NCBI GenBank assembly: GCA_050299855.1
Contig: JBNKWQ010000030.1
Coordinates: 62,001 to 126,000, forward strand
Source: Hahella sp050299855
GTDB taxonomy: Bacteria > Pseudomonadota > Gammaproteobacteria > Pseudomonadales > Oleiphilaceae
Reading direction: 5' to 3'
DNA length: 64,000 bases
A program made the position numbers and the translations under genes. The notes below the pieces were generated by a model. That model was not told where the DNA came from. It did no database searches and worked only from the letters and a program-made list of their open reading frames with translations. This document shows, one piece after another, positions 45,886-55,320 of the stretch (position 1 is its first letter; the number at the start of each line of letters is the position of its first letter).

Positions 45886-46281
45886 ATGACTCACCCGGAA
45901 CGTTTCCCGGATATTGAGATTTATGTCATGAATACGTCTGTCGAAGATATATTAAGCTGGATAGGCAACACTATGACAATGATCGAGCCTCCCAAACGGC
46001 AAGGTGCGGTTATCAGGCTGCAGGGGAAATTGGAACAGCATCTAATTCCAGTCACTATCACCCCAGGCGCTGCAGGCAAAAAATTCACCAGCATTATCTT
46101 CGATAGCGCTGAAACACCCTGGGTCTCGGATATTGATTGCGCGAGAGCGGCCTTCAGGTATTTTGGCAACGAAGTGCGCTGCTCAGCCAGCGGCTGGGTG
46201 GAGGAGGAAGCGGAAGACGCCCCTGACATGTGGTGGAAAATTAATGCCGAGGGAGAAATTAAAATAAACTGGCGGAATTAA
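45886..46281 (+). CDS. Conserved hypothetical cytosolic protein
   Basis: 131 residues, AAGG seven bases upstream. Compact mixed fold (IEIYVMNTSVEDILSWIGN; then WVSDIDCARAAFRYFGNEVRC; acidic WVEEEAEDAPDMWWKI). No signal peptide or membrane span. Seems to be a conserved orphan after dapE; function unknown. Followed by a strong terminator. Confidence 0.68.
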   Translation: MTHPERFPDIEIYVMNTSVEDILSWIGNTMTMIEPPKRQGAVIRLQGKLEQHLIPVTITPGAAGKKFTSIIFDSAETPWVSDIDCARAAFRYFGNEVRCSASGWVEEEAEDAPDMWWKINAEGEIKINWRN

Positions 46282-46346
46282 TCAATTGCTCAATCATCTA
46301 CACCATTACCAGCCTCAGCCAAAATGACACGGTATGAACGCCTAAG

Positions 46347-46371
46347 AAAAAAGGGCCCGAAGGCCCTTTTT
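46347..46371. terminator. Bidirectional terminator
   Basis: AAAAAGGGCC-CGAA-GGCCCTTTTT between the convergent hypothetical and cold-shock genes. Confidence 0.88.
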
Positions 46372-46391
46372 GAACAACAGCTTAATACTAA

Positions 46392-46889
46392 CTAAGGTCT
46401 CAGAGGTGACACATCCTCTGCCTGCAGCCCCTTATCTCCTTCAACCGTTCTGAACTTAACACTCTGCCCCTGCCTTAGGGAACGGTGGCCACGACCGCGA
46501 ATTGAACGAAAATGTACGAAGATTTCATCGCCGTTATTGCGGGTGATAAAACCAAACCCCTTATTCGGGTTAAACCATTTAACTTCTCCAGTTTCACGAT
46601 CATCGTTGCCGTTACCGGCATCTTCATCGTCATAGTCTTCATCATCGGAAGATGCTGAAGATGTTAAAGCAGGAACAAAAGCGGCTAAAGCAAATAAAAT
46701 GGCTGAAACGATATAAACTCCAATCCCACTGCCGCTTGAAAGCACCGCCAAACCACTACGATTTTCTCCCTCCACATCAAACTGTGGACCCAATCCTAGC
46801 GCTGACAACAGACCAACCAGGATAAAAGGTGCTACCAAACCGACAACTACTGCAATAACTAACGACTTAACCATTTGATTTTGATTCAT
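46392..46889 (-). CDS. Membrane-anchored cold-shock domain protein
   Basis: 165 residues. Two hydrophobic spans (about 8-31 and 52-76) are followed by an acidic linker (DDEDYDDEDAGNGNDD) and a C-terminal cold-shock domain with intact RNA motifs: GEVKWFNPNKGFGFI (RNP1 KGFGFI) and EIFVHF (RNP2). Free CspA proteins are about 70 residues; here the domain is tethered, probably facing the cytoplasm. It may bind RNA at the membrane. Function inferred only. Confidence 0.85.
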   Translation of the reverse strand: MNQNQMVKSLVIAVVVGLVAPFILVGLLSALGLGPQFDVEGENRSGLAVLSSGSGIGVYIVSAILFALAAFVPALTSSASSDDEDYDDEDAGNGNDDRETGEVKWFNPNKGFGFITRNNGDEIFVHFRSIRGRGHRSLRQGQSVKFRTVEGDKGLQAEDVSPLRP

Positions 46890-47387
46890 GTACCTAAAAC
46901 TCTACGCTGATTTGAATGACAACATCTAATCACACAACCAGACCGCCGCAGATACCGACCTACCGGCCCCCTCTAACTGACACAACTCTTGGCATTCACT
47001 ACCGACATAACTGCCTGGTAGAAATAAGTTTATCGTTATCGAAACTGGCAGGTTAACAATGAAGCTGAAACCAACTTAACACTGTTTCTGCTGCGTTCAT
47101 GGCTACTCACTCGCTGAACCTTCACCCGTCCAAAATCACACCTATTACCGAGCACCGGGCTGGATGACCAGCGCTCATGGGGCAACAGCTTGGTGGAATC
47201 ATCAAAAAGACAGGATCTCAATGTTCGCCAAAGAACAGTTTAGCGTATTCTGACGAATATTCAGCAGTTTCAAATTGTTAGTGTGTACAAATTCTGCTTT
47301 CCCAGGTTACCGGGCTGGCAGAGTCGGCTATCATAACAGAGACATTTGCAACTTTCTTCCCGCTTCAACCCCGTATAGGCCCATGCA
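46890..47387. other. Intergenic region, no feature recognised
   Basis: About 500 bases between the divergent cold-shock gene and slyX. Short open frames are present on both strands without coding character. No RNA gene seen. Confidence 0.4.
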
Positions 47388-47588
47388 ATGGACAAACGCG
47401 TCACCGACCTGGAAATGAAAACAGCTTTTCTCGATGATCTTGTTCATTCCCTGAGCGATACTATTTACCAGCAGCAAAAACAGATAGCAGAGTTGACAGA
47501 GAAACTGGAAAGGCTGAATGGGCAGGTGAAGGGAATGCAGTCGGATATTAAGCAACCGAATGAGGAGGCACCGCCTCCGCATTATTAA
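47388..47588 (+). CDS. slyX: SlyX-family coiled-coil protein
   Basis: 66 residues. SlyX pattern: an N-terminal coiled coil (ELEMKTAFLDDLVHSLSDTIYQQQKQIAELTEKL) and a proline tail PPPHY. Function of the family is unknown. Confidence 0.85.
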   Translation: MDKRVTDLEMKTAFLDDLVHSLSDTIYQQQKQIAELTEKLERLNGQVKGMQSDIKQPNEEAPPPHY

Positions 47589-47624
47589 CATTTATGATTC
47601 GAATCAAATCCATACAACGAAAAC

Positions 47625-47650
47625 GGGGGCCGAAGCCCCCATTTAACCTA
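47625..47650 (-). terminator. pilA terminator
   Basis: GGGGGC-CGAA-GCCCCC stem followed on the minus strand by GTTTTCGTTG; 14 bases past the pilA stop. Confidence 0.75.
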
Positions 47651-47663
47651 TTACTATGTTACA

Positions 47664-48167
47664 TTATCCGCGACATGCTGAAGGCAGATATTTCTCTTCA
47701 ACCGTTGTACCAGTTGTAGTATTGTCACAAGCCAGCGTCATACCATTTGCAGTAGCTGTGTAGTAGAAAACAATAGAGCTAGTCGCAGCAACATCAGTTG
47801 TACCACCCACGCCATCTAAGACAATTGTAATCTGGGCTTGGTTGTTAGCTAAAGGTGCAACACTTGCCAGAGCATAGGTTGGAGCGGCTGGATCAGTGTA
47901 CTGAGACGCTTGCATAGCTGCCAACCAATCGCCGATTGGAGAACCATCACCAGCTGCAACGTCAGCTACGGCGGGTAATTCACCTTCTGAAGAATATTCT
48001 TCAAAGAAAGTAACTTTGCCAGCGCCAGCCATATTAACAACTTCAGTAATTTTTGCACGAATGGTGTAATCCTGATATGCAGGAATCGCTACTGCTGCCA
48101 GAATACCGATAATGGCAACAACGATCATTAATTCAATAAGGGTAAAACCTTTTTGGTTTGTTCTCAT
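47664..48167 (-). CDS. pilA: Type IVa major pilin PilA
   Basis: 167 residues from ATG 48167 (GGAG upstream); the frame extends upstream but the pilin leader starts here. Leader MRTNQKG is cut before Phe (GFTLIELMIVVAIIGILAAVAIPAYQDY), with the Glu5 assembly residue. C-terminal disulfide loop between CDNTT... and ...PSAC. Fibre subunit processed by PilD. Likely transcribed from a sigma-54 promoter. Confidence 0.95.
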   Translation of the reverse strand: MRTNQKGFTLIELMIVVAIIGILAAVAIPAYQDYTIRAKITEVVNMAGAGKVTFFEEYSSEGELPAVADVAAGDGSPIGDWLAAMQASQYTDPAAPTYALASVAPLANNQAQITIVLDGVGGTTDVAATSSIVFYYTATANGMTLACDNTTTGTTVEEKYLPSACRG

Positions 48168-48233
48168 GTTTAAATCTCCAAATTCAGCGGTTAATTCGGC
48201 CCAGCAATACTGCAGCACCTTACCAAATCAAAA

Positions 48234-48249
48234 TGCAGGCACTATGCCA
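48234..48249 (-). promoter_or_regulatory. Sigma-54 promoter of pilA
   Basis: TGGCAT-N5-CTGCA on the minus strand, with the GG and GC pairs in the correct -24/-12 spacing (consensus TGGCAC-N5-TTGCW). About 67 bp upstream of the pilA ATG. PilA is often sigma-54 dependent under PilR. Confidence 0.72.
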
Positions 48250-48514
48250 ACGTCTTATAACTTAATATTAACTGTTTAATATCAAATATTTATAAAGTTT
48301 CATCCACAAAACATTGTAACCTTCACCAGCTACTCTTTTTGTCTATTTAGCCACTCAAGGTACAAAAGTGACGTTTTTTGTCACACCAATCATTTTATTT
48401 CCACATCCATTAATATTAGCCACCTAATATCTAAGTCTACTTTCTTTCCAAGATTTCGATTTCAGCCTACACTTAAGCTAATGTTTTTTAGACCTTATTG
48501 ACACTCAGGTTCAA

Positions 48515-50230
48515 ATGAATACACAAACCACCATACCATTGACCGGATTGGCACGACGCTTCGTGCAAGACAATATTATTGACGAAGCAGTTGCACGCGA
48601 TGCTCAAATTGCCGCAAAGCGGGATAAGCTTCCATTTGTTTCTTATCTGGTACAACAGGGCCTGGCAAATGCTGCTCAGCTCGCTTATGCCGCCTCTGCA
48701 GAGTTTGGAGTACCACTGTTTGACTTGAGCGGCGTCACTCGAGAACAGCTCCCAGACAAAATTGTTGACGAAAAATTAATAAGGAAGCACCACGCACTTC
48801 CACTTTTCAAACGTGGAAACCGGTTATTTCTGGCAGTTGCTGACCCTACCAACCTCCAAGCGCTTGATGAAATCAAGTTTCACACGGGGCTTAGTACAGA
48901 TGCGGTTTTAGTGGAGGATGACAAGCTCACCGAATCTATCGATAGCTATCTGGACTCCCAAGAGCAACCCCTGGGTGACCTCGATGATTCTGATCTTGAT
49001 GATATCGACATTGAAGCCGGCACGGATGGCGATCGCGACGACGAAGTCGGAGGTTCAGAGCAGGACGACGCCCCTATCGTTAAATACATCAACAAGATGC
49101 TCCTTGACGCTATTAAAGGGGGGGCATCAGATATCCACTTTGAACCCTATGAAAAGACTTACCGGGTCAGATTTCGGACGGACGGCATCTTAAACGAGAT
49201 TTCCAAACCGTCGATTAAGCTGGCGGCAAAACTCTCGGCCAGATTAAAAGTCATGTCGCAACTGGATATATCTGAGCGGCGCCTGCCTCAAGATGGCCGT
49301 ATCAAATTGAAACTGTCTAAAACCAAAGCGATAGATTTTCGTGTCAATACCCTCCCTACCCTTTGGGGAGAAAAGATTGTCTTGCGGATACTCGATCCGA
49401 GCAGCGCTAAATTGGGTATCGATGCACTTGGATACGAACCAGACCAGAAGAAAATGTATATGGATGCCCTGGCTCAACCTCAGGGCATGATACTAGTTAC
49501 CGGCCCAACAGGGAGTGGTAAAACAGTATCGCTATACACCGGCCTGAATATTCTTAATACAACGGAACGTAATATTTCCACTGCCGAAGACCCTGTGGAA
49601 ATCAACCTTGAGGGTATTAACCAAGTTAACGTCAACCCTAGAGTCGGCTTGGATTTTTCATCTGCACTACGAGCCTTTCTGCGACAAGACCCGGATGTGG
49701 TCATGGTAGGTGAGATCAGGGACCTTGATACTGCCTCGATTGCAATCAAAGCAGCCCAAACCGGTCACCTGGTTCTATCGACATTGCACACTAACAGCGC
49801 CCCAGAGACACTAACTCGGATGATGAACATGGGCGTCCCCGCTTTCAACATAGCTACTTCAGTGAGCTTGATTATCGCCCAACGTTTGGCCCGACGCCTA
49901 TGCCCGGAATGTAAAGAAGAGCTGACAGTACCCGAGCAGGTATTGAAAGAGGAAGGGTTCACAGAGGAACAAATAAAAACAGGATTTAAATTGTACAGCC
50001 CCAAAGGCTGTGCTAAATGCAAGGGTGGCTACAAAGGACGTGTGGGTATCTACGAAGTGGTCAGAAATACGCCTACGATCCAGGAGCTCATAATGAAAGA
50101 ATCCAGCTCCTTGGAAATTGCCCGTCAGGCACAAGCTGAGGGCTTCAATAATCTTAGGCAGTCTGCACTTAAGAAGGTCATGGACGGTTTGACCAGTCTT
50201 GAAGAAGCGAATCGCGTAACGAAGGATTAA
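48515..50230 (+). CDS. pilB: Type IV pilus extension ATPase PilB
   Basis: 571 residues. Hexameric motor for pilus assembly. N-terminal MshE-N/GSPII-type domain, acidic linker (DDSDLDDIDIEAGTDGD), Walker A GPTGSGKT (330-337), Asp box and the C4 zinc knot (CPECKE and CAKCKG). Starts divergently from pilA. Confidence 0.97.
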   Translation: MNTQTTIPLTGLARRFVQDNIIDEAVARDAQIAAKRDKLPFVSYLVQQGLANAAQLAYAASAEFGVPLFDLSGVTREQLPDKIVDEKLIRKHHALPLFKRGNRLFLAVADPTNLQALDEIKFHTGLSTDAVLVEDDKLTESIDSYLDSQEQPLGDLDDSDLDDIDIEAGTDGDRDDEVGGSEQDDAPIVKYINKMLLDAIKGGASDIHFEPYEKTYRVRFRTDGILNEISKPSIKLAAKLSARLKVMSQLDISERRLPQDGRIKLKLSKTKAIDFRVNTLPTLWGEKIVLRILDPSSAKLGIDALGYEPDQKKMYMDALAQPQGMILVTGPTGSGKTVSLYTGLNILNTTERNISTAEDPVEINLEGINQVNVNPRVGLDFSSALRAFLRQDPDVVMVGEIRDLDTASIAIKAAQTGHLVLSTLHTNSAPETLTRMMNMGVPAFNIATSVSLIIAQRLARRLCPECKEELTVPEQVLKEEGFTEEQIKTGFKLYSPKGCAKCKGGYKGRVGIYEVVRNTPTIQELIMKESSSLEIARQAQAEGFNNLRQSALKKVMDGLTSLEEANRVTKD

Positions 50231-50233
50231 TCA

Positions 50234-51454
50234 ATGGCTCAGGCAGCACCAAAATCATCAACCTTTACCTGGGAAGGTACAGACCGAAAAGGGCAAAAGA
50301 CAAAAGGAGAGGCTTCTGGAGCCAATGCGGCTTTAATAAAAGCACAGCTCCGTAAACAAGGCATAAATCCATTAAAGGTAAAAAAGAAGACTGAAAGTCT
50401 CTTTTCATCGCGGGCTAAGAAAATTACTCCATTTGATGTGGCTATATTTACCCGTCAAATGGCTACCATGATGAAAGCCGGTGTGCCACTGGTACAATCG
50501 TTTGATATTGTGGCTGATGGGCTTGAACATCCATCTTTAAAAACGTTGGTGTTGGAAATCAAAAACGATGTAGCCGCCGGCAACAGTTTTGCCGGCGCGC
50601 TGGCAAAACACCCACGGCAATTTGATGATTTATTTTGCAACCTGGTAGATTCTGGTGAGAAATCTGGCGCCCTCGAAACCATGCTGGATCGCGTAGCGAC
50701 TTATCTTGAGAAAACTGAAATTCTGAAGACCAAAGTTAAAAAGGCAATGACTTACCCAGTATCTATTCTTGTCGTTGCCGCTATTGTAACAGGCATACTA
50801 TTAATCAAAGTGGTACCTCAATTTCAAGAACTATTCCAAGGTTTTGGTGCTGACCTCCCCGCTTTCACGCTATTTGTCATAGGCCTTTCAGATAGTCTTC
50901 AAGAATGGTGGTACGTGGTCCTCGGCGTTATGATAGCACTTGGGCTGGCGTTCAGAGAGGCCATCATCAGATCAGAGAAATTTTCCGACGCAGTAGATGC
51001 GTACATGTTAAAACTTCCGATTATCGGAAATATTCTGCACAAGTCTGCAGTCGCCAGATTTGCCCGGGTGCTTTCTACAACATTTGCAGCTGGGGTGCCT
51101 CTAGTAGACGCTCTCGACTCAGTTGCCGGCGCGGCAGGCAATGCCGTGTTTCGTAAGGCCGTTATTAAAATTCGCGACGAAGTTTCAGCAGGAACACAAT
51201 TACAGTACAGTATGAAGTCGACCGGTGTTTTCCCACCAATGGCAGTACAGCTAACCTCGATTGGCGAGGAATCTGGCGCGCTTGATGACATGTTAGAAAA
51301 GGTCGCTGACCATTATGAAGCGGAAGTTGATGACGCCGTTGATAACCTGACGGCATTAATGGAGCCAATGATCATGGCGGTATTGGGTGTACTTGTCGGC
51401 GGTCTGATCATCGCCATGTACCTCCCGATCTTCCAACTTGGTTCCGTGGTTTAA
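50234..51454 (+). CDS. pilC: Type IV pilus inner-membrane platform PilC
   Basis: 406 residues. Duplicated T2SSF domains (FTRQMATMMKAGVPLVQSF; FARVLSTTFAAGVPLVDAL) and three membrane spans. Works with PilB. Three bases after pilB. Confidence 0.97.
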   Translation: MAQAAPKSSTFTWEGTDRKGQKTKGEASGANAALIKAQLRKQGINPLKVKKKTESLFSSRAKKITPFDVAIFTRQMATMMKAGVPLVQSFDIVADGLEHPSLKTLVLEIKNDVAAGNSFAGALAKHPRQFDDLFCNLVDSGEKSGALETMLDRVATYLEKTEILKTKVKKAMTYPVSILVVAAIVTGILLIKVVPQFQELFQGFGADLPAFTLFVIGLSDSLQEWWYVVLGVMIALGLAFREAIIRSEKFSDAVDAYMLKLPIIGNILHKSAVARFARVLSTTFAAGVPLVDALDSVAGAAGNAVFRKAVIKIRDEVSAGTQLQYSMKSTGVFPPMAVQLTSIGEESGALDDMLEKVADHYEAEVDDAVDNLTALMEPMIMAVLGVLVGGLIIAMYLPIFQLGSVV

Positions 51455-51472
51455 TATTTACTGCAATATTCC

Positions 51473-51498
51473 AAGCCTCGCTATTGCGAGGCTTTTTA
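51473..51498 (+). terminator. Hairpin between pilC and pilD
   Basis: AAGCCTCGC-TATT-GCGAGGCTT then TTTATTT; terminator form, but within the pilBCD cluster so it may only lower readthrough. Confidence 0.75.
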
Positions 51499-51512
51499 TT
51501 TAAGCGAGTCAC

Positions 51513-52382
51513 ATGACCTCTTTATTCGATGCTCTTAGTCATAATCCTGCCCTTCTCTACTTATGTGTAGGCGTGCTTGGCCTAATTGTAGGCAGTTTTT
51601 TTAATGTCGTCATTCTAAGACTTCCAAAAATGTTGGAACAGGAATGGCAAGCCCAATGCGCAGATATGATGGGACAGGAAGTCTCTTCAAAGGAAGAAAA
51701 CATTACGCTTTCCACCCCCGCCTCCACCTGCCCAAAATGCGGACACAAAATCAAACCTTGGGAAAATATCCCTGTGGTGAGCTATCTGGTCCTGCGCGGT
51801 AAGTGCTCTTCCTGTAAAACGAGTATTTCCCCCCGCTACCCCATTATTGAGCTTGTTACTGCCATCCTGGCGGCAATAGTGATATGTCAGTTTGAGCTTT
51901 CCTGGATAGGCTTGGCAGCCGTTGTGTTTACGTGGATGCTGCTAATACTGACAATGATCGATTTTGACACTCAGCTGTTACCGGACTCAATTACACTGCC
52001 TTTGTTGTGGATAGGCTTGCTGGTCAACATAAATGGCAGCTTCGTGAGCCTATCTGAGGCTGTCTGGGGCGCCGTCATTGGATATCTGGCCCTCTGGTCC
52101 GTGTATCACCTGTTCAGGATACTGACCGGTAAGGAAGGCATGGGTTATGGTGATTTCAAACTTCTGGCAGCACTTGGTGCATGGCTGGGCTGGAAAATGC
52201 TTCCTCTGATCATACTGCTCTCTTCTCTGGTGGGCGCTGTAGTGGGTCTGGGACTAATTGCAATATTGGGCAGAGATAAAAATATCCCCATCCCTTTTGG
52301 TCCCTACCTGGCAGCAGCAGGGTGGATAGCACTGATGTGGGGTGACGAAATCGTTTCAGGCTACCTGCGCCTCTATTCCTGA
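51513..52382 (+). CDS. pilD: Prepilin leader peptidase/N-methyltransferase PilD
   Basis: 289 residues. Cleaves and N-methylates prepilins. Zinc cysteines CPKC (73,76) and CSSC (98,101); catalytic Asp in TMIDFD (150) and GYGDFK (about 213). Multispan inner-membrane protein. Confidence 0.97.
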   Translation: MTSLFDALSHNPALLYLCVGVLGLIVGSFFNVVILRLPKMLEQEWQAQCADMMGQEVSSKEENITLSTPASTCPKCGHKIKPWENIPVVSYLVLRGKCSSCKTSISPRYPIIELVTAILAAIVICQFELSWIGLAAVVFTWMLLILTMIDFDTQLLPDSITLPLLWIGLLVNINGSFVSLSEAVWGAVIGYLALWSVYHLFRILTGKEGMGYGDFKLLAALGAWLGWKMLPLIILLSSLVGAVVGLGLIAILGRDKNIPIPFGPYLAAAGWIALMWGDEIVSGYLRLYS

Positions 52383-52415
52383 GCAACTTAATTATTTCTG
52401 AACTTTATCAATACG

Positions 52416-53027
52416 ATGTCTAAAGCAATGATTATTGGCCTGACCGGTGGCATTGGCAGCGGAAAGTCTGCTGCCATGAAGTGTTTTGAGCGTATTGGTG
52501 TCCCTTGTATAGATGCGGATATCGTTGCCCGTGAGGTCGTTGAACCTGGCAGCCAAGCCTTGGGGGCCGTAGCCCGCAAGTTTGGCCCAGAAGTGATCCT
52601 GAATTCGGGTGAATTGGACCGTGCCAAACTCAGACAAATGGTTTTCAGCGCCCCCCAGGAACGCGAATGGCTGGAGCAGTTACTGCATCCGCTCATTAAC
52701 CAACGTATCCGTGAATGGCTCAATGCCTGCCAGGCTCCGTATTGCATTCTGAGCTCTCCTCTCTTACTGGAAACGCAACAGCATGAGTTGGTCAACAGAG
52801 TTTTACTCATAGATATTCCAGAGGCCGTGCAACTTAAGCGTACTATGTCGCGTGACGGCAATTCGGAATCCCAGGTTAAAGCAATAATGGAAGCACAGTC
52901 ATCCCGCTCATTCAAACAGGCAAAGGCGGATGATATTATTTGCAATGATCAGGACTTAAAGTATTTGGAAAGTGAAATTGAAAAACTCCACAAACAGTAT
53001 TTACAACTTGCCCTCAACCAAAATTGA
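52416..53027 (+). CDS. coaE: Dephospho-CoA kinase
   Basis: 203 residues. Last step of CoA synthesis. P-loop GLTGGIGSGKSA (8-19), CIDADIVAREVV and the lid region follow. Same order pilD-coaE-yacG as in Pseudomonas. Confidence 0.97.
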   Translation: MSKAMIIGLTGGIGSGKSAAMKCFERIGVPCIDADIVAREVVEPGSQALGAVARKFGPEVILNSGELDRAKLRQMVFSAPQEREWLEQLLHPLINQRIREWLNACQAPYCILSSPLLLETQQHELVNRVLLIDIPEAVQLKRTMSRDGNSESQVKAIMEAQSSRSFKQAKADDIICNDQDLKYLESEIEKLHKQYLQLALNQN

Positions 53028-53039
53028 GGAGCCCAAAAT

Positions 53040-53258
53040 ATGACCACTACACAAGTTATGACCACTATTGAGTGTCCAACCTGCAAAAAAGAAGTCGAAT
53101 GGTCAGAGGCTAGTCCTTATCGACCATTTTGTAGTAAGCGCTGCCAATTGATTGATTTAGGCGCCTGGGCATCAGAGGAATATCGGGTACCGGAAAGTAA
53201 AAACCAGGATACCTGGTCAGAAACCTCGGAATCTGTCGAAATACCACGTAATCACTAA
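53040..53258 (+). CDS. yacG: DNA gyrase inhibitor YacG
   Basis: 72 residues. Four-Cys zinc finger CPTC (12,15) and FCSKRC (31,35). YacG binds GyrB in E. coli. Twelve bp after coaE. Confidence 0.93.
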   Translation: MTTTQVMTTIECPTCKKEVEWSEASPYRPFCSKRCQLIDLGAWASEEYRVPESKNQDTWSETSESVEIPRNH

Positions 53259-53368
53259 CGACTATCGCTTTATTTGCATGCTTGCCGGATTGGGAAAGAT
53301 TCTCCTGTAATCCTCAGAGAAGACGAGCAGAACCATTTCAAGCCACAACCTGCCGACCAGGAGTTGCT

Positions 53369-53827
53369 ATGCCCGAATGCTTGTTTTGCGCTATCGGCAG
53401 AGATTCTGAACCCTCCGCCCGCGTTTATGAGGATGACATTTGTAAAGTGTTCCTGGATGTCTATCCTGCCAGCAAAGGTCACTTATTGATTATTCCAAAA
53501 CAACACTATGTCACTTATGACGAGATGGAGATCGAAGTTCGAGAACACATATCCAGTGTTACTCACAGGCTATGCAAGGCAGTGATGCTGTCAGACCTGA
53601 ATCCCCACGGATATAACATTCAGGTGAATAACGGAGTCGCGGCAAACCAGCATGTGCCCCACTTACATATTCATGTTATTCCACGTTATCGAGGAGACAT
53701 GTTAAAAGTAATGGGGCATTTTTTGATTCAAGTGCCCGGGATATTTATCGGGCGCAAGAAGCTGGAAAGCCTGCAAACATCGGCCGAAGCTATAAGAATA
53801 GGTCTGCAAAGAGTTGACATGCAATGA
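53369..53827 (+). CDS. HIT-family nucleotide hydrolase
   Basis: 152 residues from ATG 53369 (AGGAG upstream); an ATG 29 codons earlier is less likely. HIT core HVPHLHIHVIPR with the His-phi-His-phi-His triad and N-terminal CLFCAIGRDSEPSA with zinc-type cysteines. Likely hydrolyses nucleoside monophosphoramidates or Ap4A-like compounds. Ends over the trmO start. Confidence 0.9.
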   Translation: MPECLFCAIGRDSEPSARVYEDDICKVFLDVYPASKGHLLIIPKQHYVTYDEMEIEVREHISSVTHRLCKAVMLSDLNPHGYNIQVNNGVAANQHVPHLHIHVIPRYRGDMLKVMGHFLIQVPGIFIGRKKLESLQTSAEAIRIGLQRVDMQ

Positions 53828-54537
53828 CAGCCCCCCTGGGTAAGATCGAAATCACGCCGATTGCTGTAGTCAGATCCTGTTACCCTGAAAAATTCGGCGT
53901 CCCCAGGCAACCTGGGCTGAGCCGGAGTGCCGCAGCTCGTATTGAATTCGTCCCGCCTTACAATGACCCCGAAGCTTTTAAAGGGCTTAAGGAAATGAGC
54001 CATATCTGGGTGATCTTTCAGTTCCATCTAAATGCTGCTCAAGGATGGAAGCCCCGTGTCAGGCCCCCCAGGCTGGGTGGTAACAAGTCCATAGGAGTAT
54101 TTGCCACACGCTCTCCCTTTCGCCCGAACGCCATCGGGTTATCCGTTGTCAGGCTGATCGGAATTGAACATGAGCAAGGGAAGCTATCGGTACATATTGA
54201 AGGTGGCGACTTTGTCGACGGCACACCGGTTATCGACATTAAACCCTATATTCCCTATACAGATGCCATTGAAGCTCAGGCAGGCTTTGCCCAAGACTCG
54301 CCTGAACAAAAGCTGGTAGTCGAGTACAGGTTAGAGGCAAAAAAATTTCTGGTAGAAAACTCACTAAAGTATCCTGGATTGTCCGAACTCATTACAGAGA
54401 CATTAAGCCTGGACCCCCGCCCTCAATATAAACCAAACACAGATGACAAGGTTTATGGGCTAAGCCTGTTTGACTTGAATATAAGATTCAAAATTGAAGA
54501 TGAAGTCGCTACCGTGATGACGATTGAGCCCAAATAA
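53824..54537 (+). CDS. trmO: tRNA (t6A37) methyltransferase TrmO
   Basis: 237 residues. TsaA/VirR-type SAM enzyme that N-methylates t6A37 in tRNA. Beta-barrel motif RPPRLGGNKSIGVFATRSPFRPNAIGLS and VDGTPVIDIKPYIPYTD; ATG overlaps the HIT gene (ATGA). Confidence 0.93.
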   Translation: MTAPLGKIEITPIAVVRSCYPEKFGVPRQPGLSRSAAARIEFVPPYNDPEAFKGLKEMSHIWVIFQFHLNAAQGWKPRVRPPRLGGNKSIGVFATRSPFRPNAIGLSVVRLIGIEHEQGKLSVHIEGGDFVDGTPVIDIKPYIPYTDAIEAQAGFAQDSPEQKLVVEYRLEAKKFLVENSLKYPGLSELITETLSLDPRPQYKPNTDDKVYGLSLFDLNIRFKIEDEVATVMTIEPK

Positions 54538-54569
54538 TACCGGCAGCCCCTGAAGTCGTGTTGACGCCG

Positions 54570-55028
54570 TTAGTCTTCCCTCGACTGAGTTACCGGAAAT
54601 TCGGGTGCAAACTTCTCAATCCATTCCTGGGCGGCCTCTTCTCCAGATAGCAATCGGCCTTCATTGATATAAACTTCTCGCTTGTAATGCTCGATATGAC
54701 AAATCTGCTCCACCATCCTAGCAGCATAAGCATCTTCAGGCGTTAGAAAACACAGGCCTATTTCATACCCCATCGTTGAATACTGACACCACATCACCTC
54801 GGCAACGATTTGAAACGCCGGCTTAACAACTCGTATGGTGACTTTCACATTTTCACCTACAGGATAAGGGCGAGAGGTAATACAGCACATCCCGCCACTA
54901 CTGATGTTCTGAATGCGAGGGTCATCACTCTGTACTACGGCAGGTGCTGTGGCTTCCTGATCCTTTTCCAGGGCAATCGGGATATCTGTAGGATGACGAA
55001 TATAGTGACGCATGCTGGAGTCACTCAT
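54570..55028 (-). CDS. PilZ-domain protein
   Basis: 152 residues from ATG 55028 (GGAG upstream). PilZ c-di-GMP motifs RHYIRHPT (RxxxR) near the start and ISSGGMC (N/DxSxxG). Single-domain effector. Convergent with trmO; near the pil cluster, so a role in pilus control is possible. Confidence 0.87.
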   Translation of the reverse strand: MSDSSMRHYIRHPTDIPIALEKDQEATAPAVVQSDDPRIQNISSGGMCCITSRPYPVGENVKVTIRVVKPAFQIVAEVMWCQYSTMGYEIGLCFLTPEDAYAARMVEQICHIEHYKREVYINEGRLLSGEEAAQEWIEKFAPEFPVTQSRED

Positions 55029-55320
55029 CACTCTATAACTCCAATGCAAATTGCGAATATAACGCCCCGGTGGACTGCAGGCTCAGTCTCATGTATTGCA
55101 CGCCTGCGAATATTTCGCATTTTAACCCACCTACTGCCATAGGCAGCTGCAGAATAATAACGGGGACATCTATTGTTATCAGGTCATATATTGTAATTAG
55201 GTCATAGTCAGGGAAATTTCAATGACAATACCCTATCCTTTTTTTAATTTGCCTTGATTCCCCTGACTCTTAGATACCTCAAGGCCAACAGCATTAAAAC
55301 TTTTCGAACTGACCGGGTAT

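Noticed and set aside
47036..47221. 61-codon minus frame in the slyX upstream gap
   Set aside because: Low complexity and no ribosome site; looks like chance.
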